From assembly GCA_012800145.1 (NCBI GenBank), contig JAAZJW010000371.1, positions 1 through 8,757 on the forward strand: a DNA stretch of 8,757 nucleotides. Reading direction: 5' to 3'. The DNA is from Clostridiales bacterium (lineage in GTDB: Bacteria > Bacillota > Clostridia > Peptostreptococcales > Natronincolaceae). Below are positions 1 through 7,229 of the stretch, one piece after another (the first letter of the stretch is position 1; each line of letters begins with the position of its first letter). The notes beneath the pieces are model-generated. The model saw nothing but the letters and a program-made list of their open reading frames with translations, did not search any database and had not been told where the DNA came from. A program made the position numbers and the translations under genes.

Positions 1-429
1 ATATTTAACACATTAGGACGTTTTGTCGGCGGAACTGTTTCCGATAAAATCGGAAGGGTTAATCTGATGAGAATAATATTTTTAATTCAAGCAATAAACA
101 TGTTTATGTTTTCTAAATTTATAAATATTCCCATGTTAGCAACAGGAGTAGCGGTGGCGGGCATATGTTATGGAGCGGCTTTTTCAGTATTTCCCGCCAC
201 AATTTCCGACCTATATGGTGCGAAACATTTTGGTGTAAATTATGGGCTTATATTTACCGGTTGGGGAGTTGGCGGTGTAATAGGCCCTATGATGGCAGCC
301 TTCATATTTGATGCAACTAAAACCTACAATGCATCTTATTTTGTAGCTTCCGTATTGCTAGTTATTTCAGCACTTGTAGCATTCACATTCAGTGGCACAA
401 AAAAACCCAGCAATGCGTTGCAGGAATAA
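1..429 (+). CDS. MFS transporter, oxalate/formate antiporter (OFA/OxlT) type, 3' part only
   Basis: The reading frame is open from base 1, so the gene starts outside the window and only its last 142 residues are present. The fragment begins with the MFS loop motif that joins helices 8 and 9 (GR at residues 6-7, then SDKIGR at 14-19). Four hydrophobic segments follow, at about residues 21-40, 44-68, 78-103 and 110-134, matching helices 9-12. The small-residue-rich helices, with PATISDLYG and NYGLIFTGWGVGG between and within them, are typical of the oxalate:formate antiporter family. It is an inner-membrane carrier, probably for a small mono- or dicarboxylate; the substrate is inferred only from family resemblance. 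It lies 148 nt upstream of an acyl-CoA ligase on the same strand, so uptake followed by CoA activation is plausible. No convincing terminator follows the stop codon. Confidence 0.88.
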   Translation: MFNTLGRFVGGTVSDKIGRVNLMRIIFLIQAINMFMFSKFINIPMLATGVAVAGICYGAAFSVFPATISDLYGAKHFGVNYGLIFTGWGVGGVIGPMMAAFIFDATKTYNASYFVASVLLVISALVAFTFSGTKKPSNALQE

Positions 430-577
430 TATGTACTATGGTTTGAAGGGCTATTGATTAATTTCCTATTTAGTTTTATAATATTAGGATAGTATTTTGT
501 GGTATCAGGAAAACGCTTCTTAATTTTTTAATTATACAATAATTTTTGTTGTTTGATAGAACAGGGGGACACATAGG

Positions 578-2212
578 ATGCTTATCACAGATGTACTGGC
601 ACGTAATGCGGAGATGTATGGGCAGGAAAAATGCCTGACAGAGATTAACATGGCGCTTCAAGAGGAACATCATGTTACTTGGTTGGAGTACAAGCTAATT
701 GAAAACAGTCCGGCAGGGGAATATCGGCGAGATATGACTTGGCGTGTTTTCGATGAAAAGGCAAATCGGCTGGCTAATTTGCTCCTAAAAAGGGGTATCA
801 AAAAAGGGGACAAGGTAGCCATTCTCTTAATGAATTGCCTGGAATGGTTACCCATTTATTTTGGGATCCTAAAAGCCGGCGCTGTTGTAGTGCCGTTAAA
901 TTTTCGCTATACTGCTGAAGAAATTAAATATTGCTTGGATTTATCAGAAACAAGTGCTTTAATTTTTGGACCTGAATTTATTGGACGGGTGGAAACAATT
1001 TATTATCAGATTCCACAGGTGAAGACAATTCTTTTTGCCGGGGAAAATCGTCCATCTTTTGCAGAAAACTATGATCGTCTTACGGCCAATTGTTGTTCCG
1101 GGGCCCCGGGGATTAATCTTACAAAAGAGGATGAAGCGGCTATATACTTTTCTTCAGGCACGACAGGGTTTCCAAAGGCGATTTTACATACCCATTGGAG
1201 CCTGATGTCCGCATGTATAACTGAACAGAACCATCACGGCCAAACTCGGGAAGACAATTTTTTATGTATCCCGCCCCTTTACCATACCGGCGCAAAAATG
1301 CACTGGTTTGGCAGTTTGTTATCGGGGAGTAAGGCTGTATTGCTTCGAGGAGTTAAGCCGGAGTGGATCCTGAAGACTGTTTCCGAGGAAAAGATTACTA
1401 TTGTCTGGCTTTTGGTTCCCTGGGCACAGGACATTTTAGATGCAATTGAAAGAGGGGATGTAAAGCTTGGGGATTATGAACTTTCCCAATGGAGGTTGAT
1501 GCATATTGGTGCCCAACCGGTACCGCCCAGTTTGATCCATCGCTGGAAAAAATATTTTCCTGATCATCTTTATGATACTAATTACGGGTTAAGCGAGGCT
1601 ATCGGTCCGGGATGTGTTCACCTGGGAATAGAAAATATTCATAAGGTCGGTGCTATCGGGATACCCGGCCATAATTGGGAAGTGAAAATTATCGATGAGC
1701 ATAGGTCTCCCGTAGTCCAAGGGGAGGTAGGTGAACTGGCTGTTAAGGGTCCCGGGACGATGAAATGTTATTACAATGATCCCGGAGCGACAGCTGAAGT
1801 GATTAAAGATGGCTGGTTATTTACCGGGGATATGGCACGTATGGATGAAGACGGTTTTATTTATTTGGTTGACCGGAAAAAAGATGTGATAATCAGTGGG
1901 GGAGAAAATCTATACCCCGTACAGATTGAAGATTTTCTTCGTGCCCATCATGCAATTAAAGATGTGGCCGTAATCGGACTGCCTGATCGGCGTTTAGGCG
2001 AAATTGCTGCCGCAATTATAGAACTGAAACCGGGCTGTGACTGCACTGAGGATGAAATAAGTGAATTCTGCATTCCTTTGCCACGTTACAAGCGTCCGAG
2101 AAAAATCATTTTTGACAGTGTGCCCAGGAACCCCACCGGAAAAATTGAAAAACCACGTCTCAGAGAAAAATATGGTGCTACAAGACTGGTGGAGACCCTG
2201 ACGGAAGAATAG
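578..2212 (+). CDS. AMP-forming acyl-CoA synthetase/ligase (ANL superfamily)
   Basis: This 544-aa protein is full length for the class I adenylate-forming family. It would activate a carboxylic acid with ATP to an acyl-AMP and then transfer it to CoA in the cytoplasm. All core motifs are intact: the phosphate-binding loop SSGTTGFPK (192-200), the adenine-binding YGLSEA (336-341), FTGD (415-418), the hinge region DRKKD followed by SGGEN (432-444), and PTGKIEK (519-525), where K522 is the catalytic lysine of the C-terminal lid. Residues about 25-50 form an extra polar stretch before the usual N-terminal core. The ATG at 578 is chosen because AGGGGG (563-568) sits 9 nt upstream. The substrate is not evident; medium-chain, aromatic and other carboxylates are all possible. 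The OxlT-type transporter upstream fits an acid-utilisation function. Its base composition is clearly richer in GC than that of the genes to its right. Confidence 0.94.
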   Translation: MLITDVLARNAEMYGQEKCLTEINMALQEEHHVTWLEYKLIENSPAGEYRRDMTWRVFDEKANRLANLLLKRGIKKGDKVAILLMNCLEWLPIYFGILKAGAVVVPLNFRYTAEEIKYCLDLSETSALIFGPEFIGRVETIYYQIPQVKTILFAGENRPSFAENYDRLTANCCSGAPGINLTKEDEAAIYFSSGTTGFPKAILHTHWSLMSACITEQNHHGQTREDNFLCIPPLYHTGAKMHWFGSLLSGSKAVLLRGVKPEWILKTVSEEKITIVWLLVPWAQDILDAIERGDVKLGDYELSQWRLMHIGAQPVPPSLIHRWKKYFPDHLYDTNYGLSEAIGPGCVHLGIENIHKVGAIGIPGHNWEVKIIDEHRSPVVQGEVGELAVKGPGTMKCYYNDPGATAEVIKDGWLFTGDMARMDEDGFIYLVDRKKDVIISGGENLYPVQIEDFLRAHHAIKDVAVIGLPDRRLGEIAAAIIELKPGCDCTEDEISEFCIPLPRYKRPRKIIFDSVPRNPTGKIEKPRLREKYGATRLVETLTEE

Positions 2213-2285
2213 AAGTAAAAAAACATTCAAATTGAAATTTTGCACAAAGGCTGTTTATTAGGATAGGGTGTGAACTGTAACCTTA

Positions 2286-2314
2286 AAAGGGAATACTAAA
2301 TGTTTGTAGAACAT
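2286..2314 (+). promoter_or_regulatory. Decayed sigma-H-like promoter, repeat copy 1
   Basis: The -35-like AAAGGGAAT (2286-2294), an 11-nt spacer and the -10-like GTAGAACAT (2306-2314) match the sigma-H pattern RNAGGAWWW-N11-12-RNNGAATWW, except for one base in each box (A to G, and T to C). The surrounding 33 nt (2283-2315) differ from the copy at 2915-2947 at only three positions, two of which are these box changes. It lies about 90 nt before the antitoxin start. It is probably a weakened or dead relative of the two intact copies. Confidence 0.5.
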
Positions 2315-2349
2315 TGGGGTCATTCACAAACAAGATACCTTGTGTTATA

Positions 2350-2378
2350 TTGAAACTAATAGATAATTCATATTTGAG
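2350..2378 (+). promoter_or_regulatory. Candidate sigma-A promoter for the toxin-antitoxin pair
   Basis: TTGAAA (2350-2355) and TATAGA (2373-2378) are separated by exactly 17 nt. Transcription would begin near 2386, only about 20 nt before the antitoxin start. With the sigma-H-like copy upstream damaged, this may be the working promoter. The boxes match consensus 5/6 and 4/6, which is modest in AT-rich DNA. Confidence 0.4.
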
Positions 2379-2408
2379 TGATTATAGAATAATAACGGGG
2401 TGAGTGTA

Positions 2409-2672
2409 TTGAAGGCGGATATCAACGAAGTGTGGGAATTGGTAGACAGTTTGACCCTAGAGGAAAAGAGGATAATATATAGAAAATTGGAACAGGAGAT
2501 CAGTGCTAAACTATTAGCTATATTGGATAAAGTTAATGAACGTGCAGAAAAAGACCCTATCGGTTTAGAAGAAATTACCCAAGAGGTTGAAAATGTCAGG
2601 AGTTATAAAGCCCCAGCCAGAAAACTGGATAGGCTTGCCCCGTGGAGAAGTCAGCTGTATGGAAAAGACTAA
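2409..2672 (+). CDS. Antitoxin-like protein of a PIN-domain toxin-antitoxin pair
   Basis: The 87-aa product is mostly helical and charged. The N-terminal part carries a VWELVDSLTLEEKRIIYRKL-type segment, followed by a Lys/Glu-rich helix and a C-terminal tail ending in LDRLAPWRSQLYGKD. This is the general build of small antitoxins encoded directly before PIN-family toxins: an N-terminal dimer or DNA-binding part and a C-terminal toxin-masking tail. The TTG at 2409 is preferred because GGGGTGAG (2397-2404) lies 4-5 nt before it; the GTG at 2400 lies inside that ribosome-binding sequence and would have none of its own. The last 14 bases overlap the toxin gene, indicating translational coupling. 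The family is assigned mainly from gene order and size; no DNA-binding motif is clearly recognisable. Because the toxin is truncated, this may be an orphan antitoxin. Confidence 0.72.
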   Translation: MKADINEVWELVDSLTLEEKRIIYRKLEQEISAKLLAILDKVNERAEKDPIGLEEITQEVENVRSYKAPARKLDRLAPWRSQLYGKD

Positions 2673-2814
2673 AATTGTAGTCGATACCAATATATTTGTT
2701 AGTGCTTTTTTGGGGAGTAAAAATGCCAAATTACTCATAAAGGAAATAATAAATGGTATTCAAAACTGCCCTTATGGGATTTCCTTTTATTTAGAAATTT
2801 ACAAGGTAGATTAA
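2659..2814 (+). pseudogene. Truncated PIN-domain toxin (N-terminal remnant)
   Basis: Starting at the ATG at 2659, which overlaps the antitoxin end, the product opens with KIVVDTNIFVSAFLGSKNAK. This is the standard first strand and helix of PIN-domain ribonuclease toxins, with the first metal-binding Asp at D9. The similarity runs to about residue 34 and is followed by an unrelated tail (QNCPYGISFYLEIYKVD) and a stop after 51 residues. PIN toxins are normally about 130-150 aa and need further acidic residues in the middle and C-terminal parts; none of that region is present in any of the three forward frames before the terminator at 2848. It is therefore almost certainly inactive as an RNase. 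The loss looks like a deletion or replacement with its junction near 2760. An in-frame ATG further upstream (2587) would only add residues overlapping the antitoxin and is not used. Confidence 0.8.
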
Positions 2815-2847
2815 AAATCAAATTTACAATAAAAAACAATGAAAACA

Positions 2848-2873
2848 AAAAGACACCCAAGTGGGTGTCTTTT
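2848..2873 (+). terminator. Intrinsic terminator after the toxin remnant
   Basis: The arms AAAAGACACCCA (2848-2859) and TGGGTGTCTTTT (2862-2873) are perfectly complementary over 12 bp around a very short centre, so the innermost pairs probably open into a tetraloop. The right arm ends in a T run. The A-rich left side would also give a usable hairpin on the other strand. It insulates the toxin-antitoxin locus from the McrBC operon. Confidence 0.88.
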
Positions 2874-2892
2874 ACCTTTGGAATTTGCTATT

Positions 2893-2957
2893 AAATGCCC
2901 AAAAAACGGGAGTTTTAAAAGGAAATACTAAATTTTTGTAGAATATTATAATATAAT
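2893..2957 (+). repeat. Promoter-containing intergenic repeat, copy 2
   Basis: This segment aligns without gaps to 7227-7291. Over the core 58 nt (2900-2957 against 7234-7291) I count 49 identical positions. Its central 33 nt also match 2283-2315 at 30 positions. Like its partner it follows a terminator of similar sequence (GACACCC/GGGTGTC here, GACATCC/GGGTGTT there) and precedes a defence gene. The match includes both promoter boxes and the AT-rich start of the transcript. Confidence 0.8.
2918..2946 (+). promoter_or_regulatory. Sigma-H-like promoter of the McrBC operon
   Basis: AAAGGAAAT (2918-2926), an 11-nt spacer and GTAGAATAT (2938-2946) fit the Bacillus sigma-H consensus RNAGGAWWW-N11-12-RNNGAATWW at every defined position. 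Initiation near 2953 would leave a leader of about 50 nt before the TTG start at 3003. No sigma-A -35/-10 pair with normal spacing fits as well, although TATAAT words occur at 2947-2957. Control by sigma-H, or its clostridial counterpart, is inferred from the consensus only. Confidence 0.62.
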
Positions 2958-2989
2958 CTAGAATTATTGCTAATATCGGAAACAAAAAC

Positions 2990-2999
2990 AGGTGGTGAT
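2990..2999 (+). promoter_or_regulatory. Ribosome-binding site that fixes the McrB-like start
   Basis: AGGTGGTGAT lies 3-4 nt before the TTG at 3003. The earlier in-frame TTG at 2967 has no purine-rich site and falls only about 15 nt after the predicted transcription start, so 3003 is the likely initiation codon. Confidence 0.7.
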
Positions 3000-3002
3000 A
3001 AA

Positions 3003-4757
3003 TTGATAACAGACTATTTTAAGGAAGTATTAGACAATTACATAGAGAGCAAAAATAAAGGCAGGTTTAACAAAAACCATGAAATGTTCAGATTGATAAA
3101 TTATACTGCCACAGATGCCTTAAACGAGATTGTGAAGGAACATGGTTTAAATGCGAGGGGATCTTGTGGGGCCGGTGTTTGGACAAATTATCCTTGGATT
3201 GCTGCATACAATGAGAACATCACTACTTCTGTTCAAAAAGGTGTATATATAGTATATTTATTTTCCCAAGACATGAGTAGGGTGTATTTAACATTGAATC
3301 AAGGGTGCACAAATCTGAAAAAAGAATTAGGCACCAGGGCAGCTAAGGAATCGATGATATCCACCAGAGAGGTGATAAGAAATAGTTTAGATAATGCTGG
3401 CGGTTTTAATACGGATAATAATCTGATTATCGGAAATGTAGACTATGAAATTGGTTCGATTTATTATAAGGAATATTTAAGTGACGATTTTCCGAGTGAG
3501 GAAGAATTTATTAGGGACCTAAAAAACATGATCAGGATTTATGATGATTATTATAATTTAATTTATACTAAGGACACCGAGTCTATAAACGATCAGATTG
3601 AAAACGAACTGAATACACAAGGGTCCGGGAAGAGAAGCATGAAAAACAATATAAATAATATATACAGAAGCATCAAGTCAAGAGGTTATATTTTCACATA
3701 TGAGGACTTAAGTAATTTTTATTTAAGTCTGAAAACAAAACCTTTTCTCATTCTAGCCGGTATCAGCGGTACGGGAAAATCTAAATTGGTAAAGTTGTTT
3801 GCTGAGGCCATAGGGGCTACTACTTCAAATAATCAATACAGTATCATTAGTGTAAAACCTGATTGGAACGACAGTACAGAACTATTTGGATATAAAAATA
3901 TTAATGATGAATTTATTCCGGGACAATTGATTAGAGTAATCATGGAAGCATCGAAACCGGAGAATTTGAACAAACCATATTTTGTGTGTTTAGACGAAAT
4001 GAATTTGGCCAGAGTCGAGTATTATCTCAGCGAATATTTAAGTATTATAGAGTCCAGGTATTTTGATGAAAACAATCAGTTACTTACGGATAGGATATTC
4101 CCCATGGGGTATTTACCTGAGGATAATCCATATGCTAATTTGAGAATCCCGGAAAACCTATATATTATTGGTACCGTTAATATGGATGACACCACCTTTG
4201 CTTTTAGTAGAAAAGTATTAGATAGGGTTAACACAATAGAATTTTCTGATGTAAGACTGGATATCTTGGATTTTGATTTTGCGGATAGTGCAGAGGAGAT
4301 AAGCCTTGATAATTCAAGGTTTAAAACTAATTGTCTGTCTATTAAGGATGCCATTGAAATTGATGAAAAATATGTAAACAGGATAAACAAAAATATAATA
4401 GAAATTAACAACATAATGGCTATGGGGAACAAACATTTTGGGTATAGGGTAAGAGATGAGATAGTGTTCTATATGTTGGAAAATAAAAGATATAATCTGT
4501 TAGAAGAGCATATAGCTTTTGATTATCAAATTATGCAGAAGATTTTACCTGCTATTACAGGGAGCGACAGGGTTATTAAGGATATATTGATAGATTTATA
4601 TAACTATTGTAATCCGAGCAATCATATTATTGACGGTATAGATTATATCAAATATGGAGAAGAAGGATTGGAAACAGCGCTGTATATGAATTCCGCAAAT
4701 AAGATACTTATGATGTTGAGGGGTTATGAAGATGGATTTGTTTCATTCTGGCAATAG
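3003..4757 (+). CDS. McrB-like AAA+ GTPase subunit of a type IV-like restriction system (MrcB_N + AAA_5)
   Basis: This 584-aa protein has two parts. Residues about 1-190 match the MrcB_N (DUF3578) type, seen in the GSCGAGVWTNYPWIA segment and the following KGVYIVYLFS and VYLTLNQG strands; this domain is thought to bind DNA or another target. Residues about 230-560 are the McrB-family AAA+ motor: Walker A GISGTGKS (253-260, K259), the DWNDSTELFGY segment, Walker B VCLDEMNLARVEYY (from 328, D331 and E332), the GTVNMD motif (390-395, in the place of the NTAD nucleotide-specificity element of E. coli McrB), and FSRKVLDR (401-408). The C-terminal part has the family's HFGYRVRDE and FDYQIMQKILPAI segments. 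It should form GTP-hydrolysing hexamers that activate the nuclease encoded next. The end overlaps the downstream gene by 26 nt. The start is TTG. No residue essential to the motor appears to be missing. Confidence 0.94.
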   Translation: MITDYFKEVLDNYIESKNKGRFNKNHEMFRLINYTATDALNEIVKEHGLNARGSCGAGVWTNYPWIAAYNENITTSVQKGVYIVYLFSQDMSRVYLTLNQGCTNLKKELGTRAAKESMISTREVIRNSLDNAGGFNTDNNLIIGNVDYEIGSIYYKEYLSDDFPSEEEFIRDLKNMIRIYDDYYNLIYTKDTESINDQIENELNTQGSGKRSMKNNINNIYRSIKSRGYIFTYEDLSNFYLSLKTKPFLILAGISGTGKSKLVKLFAEAIGATTSNNQYSIISVKPDWNDSTELFGYKNINDEFIPGQLIRVIMEASKPENLNKPYFVCLDEMNLARVEYYLSEYLSIIESRYFDENNQLLTDRIFPMGYLPEDNPYANLRIPENLYIIGTVNMDDTTFAFSRKVLDRVNTIEFSDVRLDILDFDFADSAEEISLDNSRFKTNCLSIKDAIEIDEKYVNRINKNIIEINNIMAMGNKHFGYRVRDEIVFYMLENKRYNLLEEHIAFDYQIMQKILPAITGSDRVIKDILIDLYNYCNPSNHIIDGIDYIKYGEEGLETALYMNSANKILMMLRGYEDGFVSFWQ

Positions 4758-7110
4758 AAAAATTCTTATTCAGTTAGAAAATGATGAATTTAATTTATTT
4801 ATAATAGGTGAGGATCCCCTCAAAAATATCAATATCCCCAAAAATAACTTAAACCAACCGGCAGTTATAAAGGTGTTCCGGGAGGATGATGATACGATTT
4901 TGAAAACGCTTACAAGTTACGGCGATTTGGTTCTAAATCCCGGAAATACAATGATTCCCTGTTTTTTTGAAGACGGGCAGTATCAATTAGTGTTAGAAAA
5001 AAGGGGAAATAGGGATAGCAACTATGACATTTTTCATAGTGGAATTAGAACAACAGGAAATTTTCAATCAATTGGTAGTTCCCTGATTGGAATAATAGAT
5101 TTTTCTTCGGATATTGGATATACATGTATAGATATCTTAAAAGGTGGGATTAAGTCCCTGAAGTTAATATTAGAGGTCTTTCCAAGCAAATTAGATTATT
5201 ATAAAGATTATCAAGAATTGATAATGGAAATTAATGAAGAAATTGTCTCCCTAGCTTTTAAATTTATGGACAAGACATATTTGACAGGTAAATTAGTTGA
5301 TACCGATCACCAGACAAATGTAGAATTTTTAAATATTTTGTGTATAATCTTTGATGATTTGGAGGCTGCTTTAAAAAGGATTGTAAATAATTTCAAGCAC
5401 AATGTAATTACATATGAAAGTTTAGCTAATATTCACAAATCTAAAAGGGTTTCCAATAAAACCAGGAAATATTTCAGAACACATGGAAGTTCTTTGATTA
5501 AATCTGAAAAAGGCTTTATAAATATAAACAATTCCCTTTATCATACGGAAAAGCTGATTGAGGAAAAGAAGGTAACAACTACAGATATTTTCGAAAATAG
5601 ATTCGTAAAATATATGCTTCAACAGATCATCAAAAGGCTAAAATCTGTTGAAACCCACTTGGATCCCAATGACGAACGGGAAAATAATATTTTAATATTT
5701 ATCGGGCAGAAGATAAAAGTTTTGGAAATGTATTTAAACAGGTATTTTCAGAATATTATCAATCTGACCGGCAATAAAAGTATGAGCCTGGTATTTCAGA
5801 TGGCCCCGGGCTACAAAGAAATGTATAAGAAATATGTTATGTTGAACAAGGGATTGGATTTAGGAGACGATTTGTTTAAAATAACACCTAAAAAGCTCTA
5901 TTCATTATATGAAATGTGGTGTTATATAAAGATTCATAGGATACTATGCGATTTGGGTTATGAAGTTGAGGAATACGGGATATTGCAGTATAAGGATAAT
6001 GGTATGTACCTATCGTTACTTCAGGATTCCCAATCCAAGATGATATATAAAAGCAATAAAAACAAATGGGAATTATGGTATAATAAATCCTATTCTATGC
6101 CGACAACAGATCAAAGACCGGATACGGTTCTACATATCAGAAATTTAAATGACAAGGATAACAGGACATATATTTTTGATGCAAAGTATAGAATATCGAT
6201 AGATAATGGCAGAGTTGGTCCAATGGTTGAAGATATAAATGTTATGCATAGATACAGAGACGCTATTGTGTCTAAAATGAATGACGAGTTTCACTATAAA
6301 TATGATACCTTTGGTGCCTATGTTATGTTTCCTTATGGGAATGAAAAGGACTTTTTAAACCATAAATTTTACAAAAGCATCGAGAAAGTTAATGTCGGGG
6401 CATTTCCAATGCTTCCGGGTAGCACAAAGCTTATCACTGAGCATTTAAAAAGAATAGTCAGTCAATCCCATCTAGAAGCAAAAAGCGAGAGAATTTCGGT
6501 AGATGAATACGATGATTATGCCAAGTTTAAATTAGAAAATGTGATGGTGGTAAATGTAAAGGACAAAAATCATTTTCAGATATATAAGGACCATAAATTT
6601 TATCATATACCAGAGAAGAGACTGTCTAATATTAGGCTTGGAATTGAATACTTGGCCTTTTATCAATCCAAAAAATCCTTTGGGGATGAGGGGGGAATCA
6701 GGTACTTTGCTAAAATTAATGATGTGGTCAGATATAGAAGGAAGGAATGCAGAGAATTGATTGCCAAAAGAGGGACCGGAAATGAACGATATCTAAGATT
6801 TAATTTGGGTAACATCCAGAAAATTGGCCACATAGAACCTATTCAATCCGGGACCCAATTGGTATCTTATACTACCCTCTACTTGTTGAAGAATGCTGAA
6901 AACATGCATGAACTCAAACTTAAAAGTAATTTGGAAATAGAGGTCTATAAAAAACTCAAAAAGGTATCAGATTTAAAAGGATATACCATTAGGAAAGAAT
7001 TTGACAAATACATTATTAACAAAAATACCGTTGAAATTATAGACGGGAAAGCCATCAGGGTTAATGGGGTAGGGGCAAACTTGGGAAATTTAGAAAAGTT
7101 AATGGGTTAG
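4732..7110 (+). CDS. McrC-like nuclease: DUF2357 + PD-(D/E)XK (DUF524 type) with C-terminal extension
   Basis: This 792-aa protein pairs with the McrB-like motor. The N-terminal half is a DUF2357 domain, with the signature SKLDYYKDYQ (152-161), a helical arm and DIFENRFVKYML (about 285-296). The nuclease follows: YEMWCYIKI (393-401), RPD (462-464) and FDAKYR (482-487), where E394, D464, D483 and K485 are the expected PD-(D/E)XK catalytic set. After the nuclease, about 220 further residues (from about 570) include GIEYLAFYQS and EGGIRYFAKINDVVRYRRKE (637-675), which may form a PUA/EVE-like beta domain; this is tentative. The ATG at 4732 is chosen because GAGGGG (4718-4723) lies 8 nt upstream; the ATG at 4726 is only 2 nt away from it. 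The overlap with the McrB-like gene implies coupled translation. The layout resembles two-gene McrBC-related systems such as LlaJI, but no methyltransferase is visible here. Confidence 0.9.
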   Translation: MDLFHSGNRKILIQLENDEFNLFIIGEDPLKNINIPKNNLNQPAVIKVFREDDDTILKTLTSYGDLVLNPGNTMIPCFFEDGQYQLVLEKRGNRDSNYDIFHSGIRTTGNFQSIGSSLIGIIDFSSDIGYTCIDILKGGIKSLKLILEVFPSKLDYYKDYQELIMEINEEIVSLAFKFMDKTYLTGKLVDTDHQTNVEFLNILCIIFDDLEAALKRIVNNFKHNVITYESLANIHKSKRVSNKTRKYFRTHGSSLIKSEKGFININNSLYHTEKLIEEKKVTTTDIFENRFVKYMLQQIIKRLKSVETHLDPNDERENNILIFIGQKIKVLEMYLNRYFQNIINLTGNKSMSLVFQMAPGYKEMYKKYVMLNKGLDLGDDLFKITPKKLYSLYEMWCYIKIHRILCDLGYEVEEYGILQYKDNGMYLSLLQDSQSKMIYKSNKNKWELWYNKSYSMPTTDQRPDTVLHIRNLNDKDNRTYIFDAKYRISIDNGRVGPMVEDINVMHRYRDAIVSKMNDEFHYKYDTFGAYVMFPYGNEKDFLNHKFYKSIEKVNVGAFPMLPGSTKLITEHLKRIVSQSHLEAKSERISVDEYDDYAKFKLENVMVVNVKDKNHFQIYKDHKFYHIPEKRLSNIRLGIEYLAFYQSKKSFGDEGGIRYFAKINDVVRYRRKECRELIAKRGTGNERYLRFNLGNIQKIGHIEPIQSGTQLVSYTTLYLLKNAENMHELKLKSNLEIEVYKKLKKVSDLKGYTIRKEFDKYIINKNTVEIIDGKAIRVNGVGANLGNLEKLMG

Positions 7111-7181
7111 CAACTTATAGAAATATTAGCCAAAGCATCTCCATGACATATAAAAAAATATTATTATATTTTTTAGAATAA

Positions 7182-7209
7182 AAGACATCCAAACGGGTGT
7201 TTTTTTTAT
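7182..7209 (+). terminator. Intrinsic terminator of the McrBC operon
   Basis: AAGACATCC (7182-7190) pairs with GGGTGTTTT (7195-7203), including two G-T pairs, around the loop AAAC. An uninterrupted T run extends to 7207. It is a divergent relative of the terminator at 2848-2873. It lies 72 nt after the nuclease stop codon. Confidence 0.85.
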
Positions 7210-7229
7210 TTTTGGGCGCCGTCCCAAAA
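7210..7229. repeat. Inverted repeat between terminator and promoter
   Basis: TTTTGGG (7210-7216) and CCCAAAA (7223-7229) are perfectly complementary around the loop CGCCGT. It directly follows the terminator T run and is not followed by Ts on either strand, so it is not an obvious second terminator. The equivalent position in the other intergenic cassette has only a loose 5-bp version. Confidence 0.55.

Noticed and set aside
464..490. Possible terminator after the MFS gene (TCCTA...TAGGA)
   Set aside because: The stem is only 5 bp with a 17-nt loop and no T run, so it is not a credible terminator.
476..673. Minus-strand frame of 65 codons across the ligase start
   Set aside because: It overlaps the ligase ribosome-binding site and coding start, has no ribosome-binding site of its own and resembles no protein family.
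1994..2245. Minus-strand frame of 83 codons over the ligase C-terminus
   Set aside because: It is antisense to the conserved lid and catalytic-lysine region, with no ribosome site and no recognisable product.
2330..2343. ACAAG-ATAC-CTTGT inverted repeat before the antitoxin
   Set aside because: Arms of only 5 bp are expected by chance in AT-rich intergenic DNA and do not overlap a promoter box.
2587..2658. Upstream ATG for the PIN remnant
   Set aside because: It would add 24 residues translated out of frame from the antitoxin; PIN toxins begin within a few residues of the KIVVDTN strand, which fits the ATG at 2659.
2967..3002. Longer McrB-like start at TTG 2967
   Set aside because: It has no ribosome-binding site and would start about 15 nt after the predicted transcription start, whereas TTG 3003 has AGGTGGTGAT in place.
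2815..3002. CRISPR-like or transposon-end interpretation of the repeated intergenic segments
   Set aside because: There are only three copies, kilobases apart, all in the same orientation just before genes and containing promoter boxes. No spacers, terminal inverted repeats or target duplications were seen.
4076..4432. Minus-strand frame of 118 codons with a hydrophobic look
   Set aside because: It lies opposite the conserved McrB motor region; the hydrophobic residues are the expected antisense of Asn/Asp/Lys-rich AT codons, and there is no start signal.
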